A stretch of 64,000 nucleotides of DNA from Blastococcus sp. LR1 (GTDB taxonomy: Bacteria; Actinomycetota; Actinomycetes; Mycobacteriales; Geodermatophilaceae): NCBI RefSeq assembly GCF_020166105.1, contig NZ_JAIUJY010000005.1:1-64000 (forward strand), given 5' to 3'. Every line of letters starts with the position of its first letter. The stretch's first letter is position 1. A program made the position numbers and the translations under genes. Below are positions 30,328 to 38,599 of the stretch, in pieces. The notes below the pieces were generated by a model. The model saw nothing but the letters and a program-made list of their open reading frames with translations, did not search any database and had not been told where the DNA came from.

Positions 30328-31503
30328 ATGTGGCAGCTGAGCAACGGTGTGCGGTTCTACCCCTGGGGCAGCCACACCGTCATCCCCGAGCTCCTGGGCG
30401 AGCGCGTACCCAGCGAACGGCCGCACGCCGAGCTGTGGGTGGGCGCGCACCCCGACGAGCCCAGCGTCCTGTCCGACGGCCGCCCGCTGGACAAGGCGAT
30501 CGCCGAGGAACCTCTCGCCCTGCTCGGCGCCCCGGTCGTGGAGCGCTTCGGCGCCCGGCTGCCCTTCCTGATGAAGGTGCTCGCCGCCGACGCCCCGCTG
30601 TCGCTGCAGGCGCACCCCACGACCGAGCAGGCCCAGGCCGGGTTCGCCGCCGAGGAAGCCGCCGGCATCGCGCACGACGACCCGACGCGCACCTTCAAGG
30701 ACCCCTTCCACAAGCCCGAGCTGCTGCTGGCGCTGACCACCTTCGAGGCGCTCTGCGGGTTCCGGCCGGTGGAGGAGTCGCTGCACTGCCTGGCCAAGCT
30801 GCAGGTGCCCGAGCTCAAGCCGACCATCGCAGCCCTCGCCCGCGGCGGCCTGCGGGCCGCCGTTCCGCAGCTGCTCGCACTGCCTCAGGAGCGCCGCACC
30901 GAACTCGTGTCGGCGGTCGCCACGGCTGCCGCCCGCTTCGTCGCCGCGCACGACCCGGAGTTCATCAACACCTACCGGTGGGCGGCGACCCTCGCCGAGA
31001 CCTATCCCGGCGACCCCGGCGTCGTGATCTCGCTGATGTGCAACCACCTGAAGCTGGCCCCTGGCGAGGCGGTCTTCCTCCCCGCGGGGAACCTGCACGC
31101 CTACCTCTCGGGCGCCGGCGTCGAGGTCATGGCCAGCTCGGACAACGTGCTGCGTGGCGGGCTGACCGCCAAGCACGTCGACCTGGCGGCGCTGATCGAG
31201 GTGCTGGACTTCCATGACGGCCGGGTGCCGGTGATCCACCCCGTGCTGGGCCCCGGTGGCCTGCGCTACCCGGTGCCGGTCGAGGACTTCGACCTCACCC
31301 GCGTGCACCTCGACGAGCAGGCGGGCACGCTCACCACCCGCGGCCCCCAGCTGCTGCTCTGCACGGAGGGGACCGCCGTCCTGTCCTCGGCCGACGGCGA
31401 GCTCACCGTGGAAAAGGGGCGCTCGGCGTTCATCCCCGCAGGCGCTCCGGTCAGCGCCCGGGGCCCCGCCGTCCTCTACCGGGCGACGACGCACCTCGTC
31501 TGA
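30328..31503 (+). CDS. manA: Mannose-6-phosphate isomerase, class I
   Basis: Zinc enzyme interconverting fructose-6-phosphate and mannose-6-phosphate. The 391-residue protein has LQAHP (Gln94, His96), HKPELLLAL (Glu130) and GNLHAYLSG, giving the four expected zinc ligands, and PYxWGS-like FYPWGSH at the N-terminus. The C-terminal cupin half ends with the TEGTAVL and GRSAFIPAGAPV strands. It has its own promoter but closes the mannose-metabolism set with manB and manC. Confidence 0.95.
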   Translation: MWQLSNGVRFYPWGSHTVIPELLGERVPSERPHAELWVGAHPDEPSVLSDGRPLDKAIAEEPLALLGAPVVERFGARLPFLMKVLAADAPLSLQAHPTTEQAQAGFAAEEAAGIAHDDPTRTFKDPFHKPELLLALTTFEALCGFRPVEESLHCLAKLQVPELKPTIAALARGGLRAAVPQLLALPQERRTELVSAVATAAARFVAAHDPEFINTYRWAATLAETYPGDPGVVISLMCNHLKLAPGEAVFLPAGNLHAYLSGAGVEVMASSDNVLRGGLTAKHVDLAALIEVLDFHDGRVPVIHPVLGPGGLRYPVPVEDFDLTRVHLDEQAGTLTTRGPQLLLCTEGTAVLSSADGELTVEKGRSAFIPAGAPVSARGPAVLYRATTHLV

Positions 31504-31551
31504 GAGCTCTCTCGCCCGGCGTTGCGGCGCCTCGGTGCCACTGACCCGGCC

Positions 31552-31557
31552 TAGCGT
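31552..31557 (+). promoter_or_regulatory. -10 box (TAGCGT) of the first HNH gene
   Basis: TANNNT box 8 bases before the GTG at 31566; leaderless start likely. The second HNH gene instead has a leader with a ribosome binding site. Confidence 0.5.
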
Positions 31558-31565
31558 CGGGTTCC

Positions 31566-32456
31566 GTGCCCACCCGATCCGGATCCCGGCCCCGCCGCGT
31601 CGCCGGCGCGCTCCTGGCCGTCGGCGTCAGCGCCGCGCTGACGGCCTGCGACGCGATCGACCTCGCCGAGAGCGGGAACGCCTCCGGCACGACCGCTGCC
31701 CCGGTCGCCGGCTCCGCGGCCGCCGCCCTCCAGGAACTCGAGGTCAAGGGCCGTGCCCCGAAGACCGGCTACGAGCGGGACCTGTTCGGCGACGGCTGGG
31801 TGGACACCGACCGGAACGGCTGCGACACCCGCAACGACGTCCTGGCCCGCGACCTCACCGGCGAGACGTTCACGCCCGGCACCCGCGACTGCGTGGTGGC
31901 CACCGGCACGCTCGCCGATCCGTACTCCGGCACGGTGATCGAGTTCCGCCGTGGCGAGGGGACCAGCGCGGCCGTGCAGATCGACCACGTGGTCGCGCTC
32001 TCGGACGCCTGGCAGAAGGGCGCGCAGGGCCTGTCTCCCGACCAGCGCGTCGCCTTCGGCAACGACCCGCTGAACCTGCTCGCCGCGGACGGACCGCTGA
32101 ACATGCAGAAGGGCGACGGCGACGCCGCGACCTGGCTGCCGCCGAACACCGGCTTCCGCTGCGCCTACGTGGCCCGGCAGATCGCGGTGAAGGCGACCTA
32201 CGGGCTGTGGGTGACCCGGGCGGAGCACGACGCGATGGCCGGCGTCCTGGAGACGTGTCCGGAGGAGCCCCTTCCGGACGGCGCCGCAGCGGTCCCGTCC
32301 TCGGAGCCGGTGCCGTCCTCCGCGCCCGGGGCGGCTGCGAGCTACGCGGACTGCTCCGCCGTCCGGGCCGCGGGCGCCGCGCCGATCCGTCGCGGTGACC
32401 CCGGCTTCTCCGACGCCTTCGACGGGGACGGCGACGGCGTGGGGTGCGAGTCCTGA
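31566..32456 (+). CDS. Secreted HNH nuclease lipoprotein with Excalibur domain
   Basis: A 296-residue predicted lipoprotein: basic N-terminus, hydrophobic segment and lipobox LTAC (Cys28). The HNH domain of the DUF1524/GmrSD C-terminal type spans about 57-232, with WVDTDRNGCDTRNDVLARDL, catalytic IDHVVALSDAW (Asp140, His141) and NDPLNLL (Asn166, Asn170). A short Pro/Ser linker leads to a C-terminal Excalibur calcium-binding domain (260-295; DGDGDGVGCES). Such proteins are probably extracytoplasmic DNases; the target is unknown. The nuclease core is strongly similar to the gene at 34317. Its last bases overlap the next gene. Confidence 0.85.
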   Translation: MPTRSGSRPRRVAGALLAVGVSAALTACDAIDLAESGNASGTTAAPVAGSAAAALQELEVKGRAPKTGYERDLFGDGWVDTDRNGCDTRNDVLARDLTGETFTPGTRDCVVATGTLADPYSGTVIEFRRGEGTSAAVQIDHVVALSDAWQKGAQGLSPDQRVAFGNDPLNLLAADGPLNMQKGDGDAATWLPPNTGFRCAYVARQIAVKATYGLWVTRAEHDAMAGVLETCPEEPLPDGAAAVPSSEPVPSSAPGAAASYADCSAVRAAGAAPIRRGDPGFSDAFDGDGDGVGCES

Positions 32457-33034
32457 GTTCCCTTCAGTCCGCCGCCGGCCCCCGCGGGCAACGGGTCACC
32501 CTGGGGCGGTGGGGCGCGCCGCTGCTCGCCTTCTCGGCGCTCGCCATCCTCGGGTCGTTCGGTTTCGCGTGGGGAGTCGTCGCCGACGACCTCCCGACTC
32601 CGCCTGGCGACATGACGCTGACCCTGCTGCCGTTGTCCCTGGTGGTGAGCACGCTCGGCCTGTTGGCCACCGCCAGGATCGTGGGAAGTCCCGACGGCTA
32701 CATCGATGTGGTCGGCCTGCTCGCCACGAGGCGGATACCCATCGGCGAGATCGCCGAGGTGATGCCATCCGGACCCCTCGAGATCCGGATGACCTCCGGA
32801 CGTCGAATCGGATCCATCGCCTACGGGCGGTCGCTCCTCGGCGACATGGTCGGCTATCCCCGCTCCCGGCAGGCGGCGGAGCGGATCTACCGGTTCTGCG
32901 AGCAGGTCGAGGTGGGCGGGCCCGGGTTCGGCCACGCGGAGTACTCGGTCCGCCTGAGGGGTGCCGGCATCGTGGCCGCACTCCTACTGGGCGGCGTGCT
33001 GCTCGCCGGAACCCTGCTCCTGCATCAGCTGTGA
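32444..33034 (+). CDS. Membrane protein with PH-like domain, partner of HNH gene 1
   Basis: A 196-residue protein with two N-terminal helices (PLLAFSALAILGSFGFAWGVV and LTLLPLSLVVSTLGLLATA), then a PH-like stretch (GYIDVVGLLATRRIPIGEIAEVMPSG, LEIRMTSGRRIGSIAYG) and a C-terminal helix (GIVAALLLGGVLLAGTLLL). The GTG at 32444 overlaps the nuclease gene by 13 bases, so the two are probably co-translated; no better start is visible downstream. Function unknown; a role in protecting from or anchoring the adjacent nuclease is only a guess. Confidence 0.6.
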   Translation: MRVLSSLQSAAGPRGQRVTLGRWGAPLLAFSALAILGSFGFAWGVVADDLPTPPGDMTLTLLPLSLVVSTLGLLATARIVGSPDGYIDVVGLLATRRIPIGEIAEVMPSGPLEIRMTSGRRIGSIAYGRSLLGDMVGYPRSRQAAERIYRFCEQVEVGGPGFGHAEYSVRLRGAGIVAALLLGGVLLAGTLLLHQL

Positions 33035-33089
33035 GAACCGGAAGGGGGCGCGCCCTCCCGTGGCCCGTGGCCCGTGGCGCCGCGGCGGG

Positions 33090-33108
33090 GTGGGGTGTGA
33101 GTCCTGAG
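33090..33108 (+). pseudogene. Remnant of an Excalibur-domain gene 3' end
   Basis: GTGGGGTGTGAGTCCTGAG differs by one base from the end of HNH gene 1 (32439-32457) and encodes VGCES-stop in the same way. Nothing resembling the rest of the nuclease lies directly upstream. This looks like the scar of a further copy. Confidence 0.5.
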
Positions 33109-33146
33109 GCCCACGGGGCTATGACCTGCGGATCCGCGGTCGCGAC

Positions 33147-33232
33147 GCGTGTCGGGGCCGCCCGGGCGGGTTCCGCGCTTAGGTTCCGAGGCGCTGTCGT
33201 CTTATCCCGGAGAGAACCGTGTCCGCTGCACC
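33147..33232 (+). repeat. Copy A of the HNH-gene promoter/leader/start region
   Basis: This 86-base segment aligns with 34243-34330 (copy B, upstream of HNH gene 2) with roughly one difference in five. The TTAGGTTCCGAGGCG box, the GAGAACC ribosome-binding region and the start codons GTG-TCC-GCT are all kept. In copy A the reading frame from the GTG at 33219 diverges after the fifth codon and soon stops, so it is a truncated duplicate. Confidence 0.75.
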
Positions 33233-33237
33233 GTTTC

Positions 33238-33552
33238 GTGTTGAACGTAGTAGTGGGAGTCGGTTGTGCGGGAGCCTGTCTGGGCGCGGGACTTCTGCTT
33301 GCCACAGGCAGTTTGTATCAGGATTTGAGCCAACGGAAGCCGGTGGGTGCAGCACTGCGTGACGCTGCCGTGAGTGCAGGCTTGGCCATTATCGGATGGG
33401 GGATGATCAAGGCGGCTCAGCCTGCGGTGCAGACGATGACGCGCGGCCATCGCTATACCGTCAACGGGGTCGTAGGCGCTCCCTCGACTGCCTATGGTGT
33501 CGGCACTACGATTCCGAAGGCTGGCGGAAAGTCTAGGTGGCGTCCGATATGA
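33238..33552 (+). CDS. Small hypothetical membrane protein in lower-GC insert
   Basis: An open frame of about 104 residues: hydrophobic N-terminal helix (VVVGVGCAGACLGAGLLLATG), a second hydrophobic stretch (AAVSAGLAIIGWGMI), then a polar tail rich in Gly, Thr and Arg. Start codon uncertain (GTG 33238, TTG 33241). Its stop overlaps the ATG of the next gene as ATGA, which supports it being real. Base composition is visibly less GC-rich than the surroundings. No family recognised. Confidence 0.4.
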   Translation: MLNVVVGVGCAGACLGAGLLLATGSLYQDLSQRKPVGAALRDAAVSAGLAIIGWGMIKAAQPAVQTMTRGHRYTVNGVVGAPSTAYGVGTTIPKAGGKSRWRPI

Positions 33553-34172
33553 GTGTCGTTCGCCTGAGGCGGTCCGGAAGTAACCTGAGTGCGACGCTTC
33601 TGGCCCGAGGCGAAGTGCTGGTCTTGCGGCCAATTACGCTCATAGTGATAGGTGTAGGGCTAGTCGGGGTCGGGCTGTTCGGTAGCTCCACAGCTAGCAT
33701 CTTGGAGGAGGATTACGGACCTCTTGCTTCGTTCCTCGGGGCTGGCGTGGTTCCCGCCTTCTTCGTGGTGGGCGGAATCATGTATGGCCCGATGGTTCGC
33801 CTAACAGTGACAAGAGGCGGGATCAGGGTCGCTAATCCGCTCAGAACGGCGGCGATCCCGTGGGCCGATTTCATCGGCGTGCGCGTGGGGGTGTTCGGAT
33901 TACGTCTGAAGACTGATCAGTTCGAGTTCCCCGTGTTCGCTGCCCAATCGAACAACTGGGAAGAGTTTAGGAATCCGGCTCACCGCGACTTGGAGAAGTT
34001 GGCGGCCACGCTCTTGCAGGTGCGCGACCAAATCCTCGATTCAGCGCAGACTTCCGGTGAGAGAGCTTCGGGCGCGGGAGTCTCCGTCAGGCGATGGCGG
34101 TCTCCGTGGCCAGCCGTCATGGCCGTGTCCGCGTACTCACTGATGGTCGGCATCTACGTTTACCTCTGGTGA
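33549..34172 (+). CDS. Hypothetical PH-like membrane protein in lower-GC insert
   Basis: A 207-residue protein with two helices at about 28-50 and 60-85 (ITLIVIGVGLVGVGLFG, FLGAGVVPAFFVVGGIMYG), a PH-like segment (VRLTVTRGGIRVANPLRTAAIPWADFIGVRVGVFG) and a C-terminal helix. The layout echoes the 32444-33034 protein without close sequence identity. Codons with A or T in third position are frequent, unlike the flanking genes. The ATG overlaps the previous stop by four bases; GTG at 33537 is the alternative. Function unknown. Confidence 0.6.
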   Translation: MSVVRLRRSGSNLSATLLARGEVLVLRPITLIVIGVGLVGVGLFGSSTASILEEDYGPLASFLGAGVVPAFFVVGGIMYGPMVRLTVTRGGIRVANPLRTAAIPWADFIGVRVGVFGLRLKTDQFEFPVFAAQSNNWEEFRNPAHRDLEKLAATLLQVRDQILDSAQTSGERASGAGVSVRRWRSPWPAVMAVSAYSLMVGIYVYLW

Positions 34173-34242
34173 TCCCCTCATCCAGGCGGTGCGGTAGTCC
34201 TAGGGCGCATGCGGTCCTGAACTCGGAAGTCCCCTGTGCGGT

Positions 34243-34330
34243 GCGTGTCGAGGCCGATCGGGGCGGAGGCCGCGCCTAGGTTCCGAGGCGTTGCCGTCTC
34301 GTCCCGGGGGAGAACCGTGTCCGCTGTACC
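34243..34330 (+). repeat. Copy B of the HNH-gene leader region
   Basis: Functional copy of the repeat described at 33147-33232. It contains TAGGTT (34277-34282, probable -10), GGGGGAG (34307-34313) as ribosome binding site and the GTG start of HNH gene 2 at 34317. Confidence 0.75.
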
Positions 34331-35663
34331 CATCGCTGGTCGCCGGGCGGTCCTCGCCGGGGTCGCCGTCCTCGCTCTGTTCATCGTCGTGGGCGGCGCC
34401 GCCGCCGGTGGGCTTCCGGGTGTGCTGGTCATGGCCGGGCTGATCGCGCTGCTCGTCGGCGTCGTCGCGGCGCTGCGCGGGCACGCGCGGTGGGCGTTCA
34501 TCGGCACCCGGCGGGTGGCGGGGATCGTCGCGGCCGCGGGTCTGGTCGCGGTGCTCGTCGGCGGCGCCACCATGCCGCCGACGGAGCCGGTGGCGTCGAC
34601 GTCCGAGGAGCAGGGGCAGGAGACCGCCGAGCTCGCCGAGCCCACGCTCAGCGCCGCCGAGCTCGAGGCCGCGGAAGCGGCCGCCGACGCCGCGCTCGCC
34701 GAGGCGGAGACAGCGGAGGCCGCCGTCGAGGCCGACCGGATCGCCTCGGCCGCCGGCGTGCTGAACCAGACCAGCGCGGACGCCGTCGTCGGGTCCGCGT
34801 CGGCGACCTCTGCGCTGGCCGCCCTGGCGGCGCTGGAGGTCAAGGGCCGCGCGCCGCGCACCGGCTACGACCGCGACCTCTTCGGGTCCGGCTGGGTGGA
34901 CACCGACCGCAACGGCTGCGACACCCGCAACGACATGCTGACCCGGGACCTGACCGGCGAGACCTACAAGCCGGGCACGCGCAGCTGCGTCGTCCTCACC
35001 GGCTCGCTGGCCGACCCGTACTCGGGCCGGCAGATCGCCTTCACCCGGGGGCAGGGGACCAGCGAGGCGGTGCAGATCGACCACGTCGTGGCGCTGTCGG
35101 ACGCCTGGCAGAAGGGTGCGCAGGGCTGGGACACCGCCACCCGCGTGCGGTTCGCCAACGACCCGCTGAACCTGCTCGCCGTCGACGGGCCGCTCAACAT
35201 GCAGAAGGGCGACGGCGACGCCGCCACCTGGCTGCCCCCGGCCACCGCGTACCGGTGCGCCTACGTCGCCCGCCAGGTGGCGGTGAAGGTCAGCTACAAG
35301 GCCTGGGTCACCCAGGCCGAGAAGAACACGATGGCGACGGTCCTTGCCTCCTGCCCCGGAGAGACGCTGCCCGGCGGTGTGGTGGCGGCGCTGCCCGAGC
35401 GAGCACCGGCGCCTGCGCCGACCCCTCGGGCGACGGCGGCGCCGCGCCCGGCTCCTGCCCCGGCACCGGCGCCCAGGCCGATCCCGGCACCGGTTCCCGC
35501 TCCGGTGGCCCCCGCCCCGGCGCCCGTGCCCCCGCCGTCGTCGGTCTACTACAAGAACTGCGACGCCGCCCGGGCCGCGGGCGCAGCGCCGATCCGGCAG
35601 GGACAGCCGGGCTACGGCACGCACCTCGACCGTGACAAGGACGGCATCGGCTGCGACAAGTGA
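34317..35663 (+). CDS. Membrane-anchored HNH nuclease with coiled coil and Excalibur domain
   Basis: A 448-residue paralogue of the 31566 gene with a different front end. Three helices (about 10-32, 36-54, 66-83) are followed by an Ala/Glu-rich probable coiled coil (97-147), the HNH core (172-348; IDHVVALSDAW with Asp255 and His256, NDPLNLL), a Pro/Ala linker of about 50 residues and an Excalibur domain (about 411-447; DRDKDGIGCDK). With three helices the nuclease would face outside. The GTG has GGGGGAG upstream; the earlier frame start at 34236 lies before the predicted -10. Its stop overlaps the next gene (GTGA). Confidence 0.82.
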   Translation: MSAVPIAGRRAVLAGVAVLALFIVVGGAAAGGLPGVLVMAGLIALLVGVVAALRGHARWAFIGTRRVAGIVAAAGLVAVLVGGATMPPTEPVASTSEEQGQETAELAEPTLSAAELEAAEAAADAALAEAETAEAAVEADRIASAAGVLNQTSADAVVGSASATSALAALAALEVKGRAPRTGYDRDLFGSGWVDTDRNGCDTRNDMLTRDLTGETYKPGTRSCVVLTGSLADPYSGRQIAFTRGQGTSEAVQIDHVVALSDAWQKGAQGWDTATRVRFANDPLNLLAVDGPLNMQKGDGDAATWLPPATAYRCAYVARQVAVKVSYKAWVTQAEKNTMATVLASCPGETLPGGVVAALPERAPAPAPTPRATAAPRPAPAPAPAPRPIPAPVPAPVAPAPAPVPPPSSVYYKNCDAARAAGAAPIRQGQPGYGTHLDRDKDGIGCDK

Positions 35664-35965
35664 CCGGTTCCGACGACTCCTCCGACCCCCCGCTCTTCTC
35701 GAAGCGGTGGTGGACGGACACGAACCCGTACTGGGGGGAGTGGCGGTCCGGACCCTGGGGCTGGTTCTACCTCGGAGTCGCCGTCGTCCTGGTGCTCACG
35801 ATGGCCGCCCTGGACGGCACCTGGCAGGGATGGGCCACGGCGACGGCGCTCCTGGTGTTCGTCCTCGCCGGGACGTGGACCGCCCGACCGGGCCGGCGCA
35901 GCGACGCGGCGCGGTTGCGGCGGCACCAGCACAGGCACAGGAACGGCTCCGGACGCGACGGCTGA
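35660..35965 (+). CDS. Small two-helix membrane protein coupled to HNH gene 2
   Basis: A 101-residue protein with a Trp/Pro-rich N-terminus (KRWWTDTNPYWGEWRSGPWGW), two adjacent helices (about 34-54 and 60-78) and a strongly basic His/Arg tail. The GTG start shares four bases with the nuclease stop, so translation is probably coupled. No family recognised. Being obligatorily next to a secreted nuclease, an accessory or protective role is possible but unproven. Confidence 0.6.
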   Translation: MTGSDDSSDPPLFSKRWWTDTNPYWGEWRSGPWGWFYLGVAVVLVLTMAALDGTWQGWATATALLVFVLAGTWTARPGRRSDAARLRRHQHRHRNGSGRDG

Positions 35966-36058
35966 ACCTGGGCTTCAGCGACGCGCCCGTCCTGCCGAAG
36001 TAGATGGCGCACAACTGAAAGGCCGAGCCGGAGAGGGCACCCCTCCCCGGGCCGCGGC

Positions 36059-36165
36059 TAAGCTGGACCCCGGCACGAGCCCCGCCGAAGCCTCGGCATG
36101 CTCGCTCTCTCAGACGACCCCGTAGCGCCCGCCTGCTTCCGGCCGGGCGCGAACCCTGGAGCGAC
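36059..36165 (+). promoter_or_regulatory. Promoter and structured leader of sahH
   Basis: A TAAGCT box (36059-36064) would give a leader of about 95 bases. Two hairpins lie in it: 36084-36088 with 36093-36097, and a 7-bp perfect stem 36125-36131 with 36144-36150 extendable past a one-base bulge. The sequence does not match the SAH or SAM riboswitch consensus as I know them. GGAG (36158-36161) precedes the ATG. Confidence 0.4.
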
Positions 36166-37650
<1,485 letters not shown>

Positions 37651-37655
37651 GAGGA

Positions 37656-37707
37656 CCCCCTCGCCCCCCACCACTCGCTCCGCTCGCGGTGGGGCCCTGC
37701 GAGGGGG
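37656..37707. terminator. Large nested hairpin after sahH
   Basis: Outer arms 37656-37664 and 37699-37707 (9 bp, perfect) enclose inner arms 37666-37672 and 37688-37694 (7 bp, perfect). It starts 6 bases after the sahH stop, so it is a likely terminator. Confidence 0.65.
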
Positions 37708-37727
37708 CCGTTCCAGCACGTCACCTC

Positions 37728-37762
37728 GGGGGCGGGACTTTCGCATCGAAAGTCCCGCTCCC
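37728..37762. repeat. Second inverted repeat before mtrA
   Basis: Arms 37732-37742 and 37748-37758 (11 bp, perfect) flank a GCATC loop; four more pairs including one G-U extend it to 37728-37762. It could be a second terminator or a regulatory site of mtrA. Confidence 0.6.
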
Positions 37763-37813
37763 GAGAGGGCTCACCCCGATGGGTGGGCCGCTTTCCTTGC
37801 CTCACAGCGCAGA

Positions 37814-38530
37814 ATGGTCGCCGTGCCACCCACCGCTCCCCAGAACGGGCCCACTCGCGGCCGTGTCCTCGTGGTCGACGACGACGCCGCGCTCGCCGAG
37901 ATGCTGGGCATCGTGCTGCGCCGCGAGGGCTACGAACCCGCGTTCGTCTCCGACGGCAACCGGGCGCTCGGCGTCTTCCAGCAGACCCGGCCCGACCTGG
38001 TGCTGCTGGACCTGATGCTGCCCGGCCGCAACGGCCTGCAGATCTGCCAGGACATCCGGCAGCAGTCCTCGGTGCCGATCGTCATGCTGACCGCCAAGGG
38101 CGACACCATCGACGTCGTCCAGGGCCTGGAGGCGGGCGCCGACGACTACGTCACCAAGCCGTTCAAGCCGGTCGAGCTCGTCGCCCGCGTCCGCGCCCAG
38201 CTGCGCCGCGGGGAGACCGGGCAGGCCGAGAACCTCAGCATCGGCGACGTGCAGATCGACGTCCCCGCCCACCAGGTGACGAGGGACGGCGTCCAGATCG
38301 CGCTCACCCCGCTGGAGTTCGACCTGCTGGTCGCGCTGGCGCGGAAGCCACGCCAGGTATTCACCCGCGAGCTCCTGCTGGAGCAGGTGTGGGGCTACCG
38401 GCACGCCGCGGACACCCGGCTGGTCAACGTGCACGTCCAGCGGCTCCGGGCCAAGGTCGAGAGCGACCCCGAGAAGCCCGAGGTCGTGCTCACCGTCCGC
38501 GGGGTCGGCTACAAGGCCGGACCGCCTTGA
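37814..38530 (+). CDS. mtrA: Response regulator MtrA
   Basis: OmpR/PhoB-type regulator of 238 residues controlling cell-wall, division and osmotic genes. Receiver domain: acidic VVDDDAALAEML (16-27), phospho-acceptor in LVLLDLMLPGRNG, and the TAKG and KPF switch residues. C-terminal winged helix: LTPLEFDLLVALARKPRQVFTRELLLEQVWGYRHAADTRLVNVHV, almost the standard MtrA sequence. A CAGAAT box 7 bases before the GTG at 37823 may make that the start. mtrB follows after 69 bases. Confidence 0.95.
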   Translation: MVAVPPTAPQNGPTRGRVLVVDDDAALAEMLGIVLRREGYEPAFVSDGNRALGVFQQTRPDLVLLDLMLPGRNGLQICQDIRQQSSVPIVMLTAKGDTIDVVQGLEAGADDYVTKPFKPVELVARVRAQLRRGETGQAENLSIGDVQIDVPAHQVTRDGVQIALTPLEFDLLVALARKPRQVFTRELLLEQVWGYRHAADTRLVNVHVQRLRAKVESDPEKPEVVLTVRGVGYKAGPP

Positions 38531-38599
38531 GCCCACCGTGAGTAGACGTCGCGGGCGTGGGCTCACCGCTTCGAGCCTCACGTCGTCGACAATGGGGGA

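Noticed and set aside
28537..31494. Minus-strand open frame of 985 codons over glpD and manA
   Set aside because: GC-rich third positions remove stops on the opposite strand; no protein motif is found.
33202..33633. Minus-strand open frame of 143 codons in the lower-GC insert
   Set aside because: It lacks a ribosome binding site, has random-looking composition rich in Arg, Ser and His, and lies opposite two coupled plus-strand frames.
36059..36165. Known SAH or SAM riboswitch
   Set aside because: The conserved core sequences of these riboswitches, as I know them, are not present; kept only as an unclassified structured leader.
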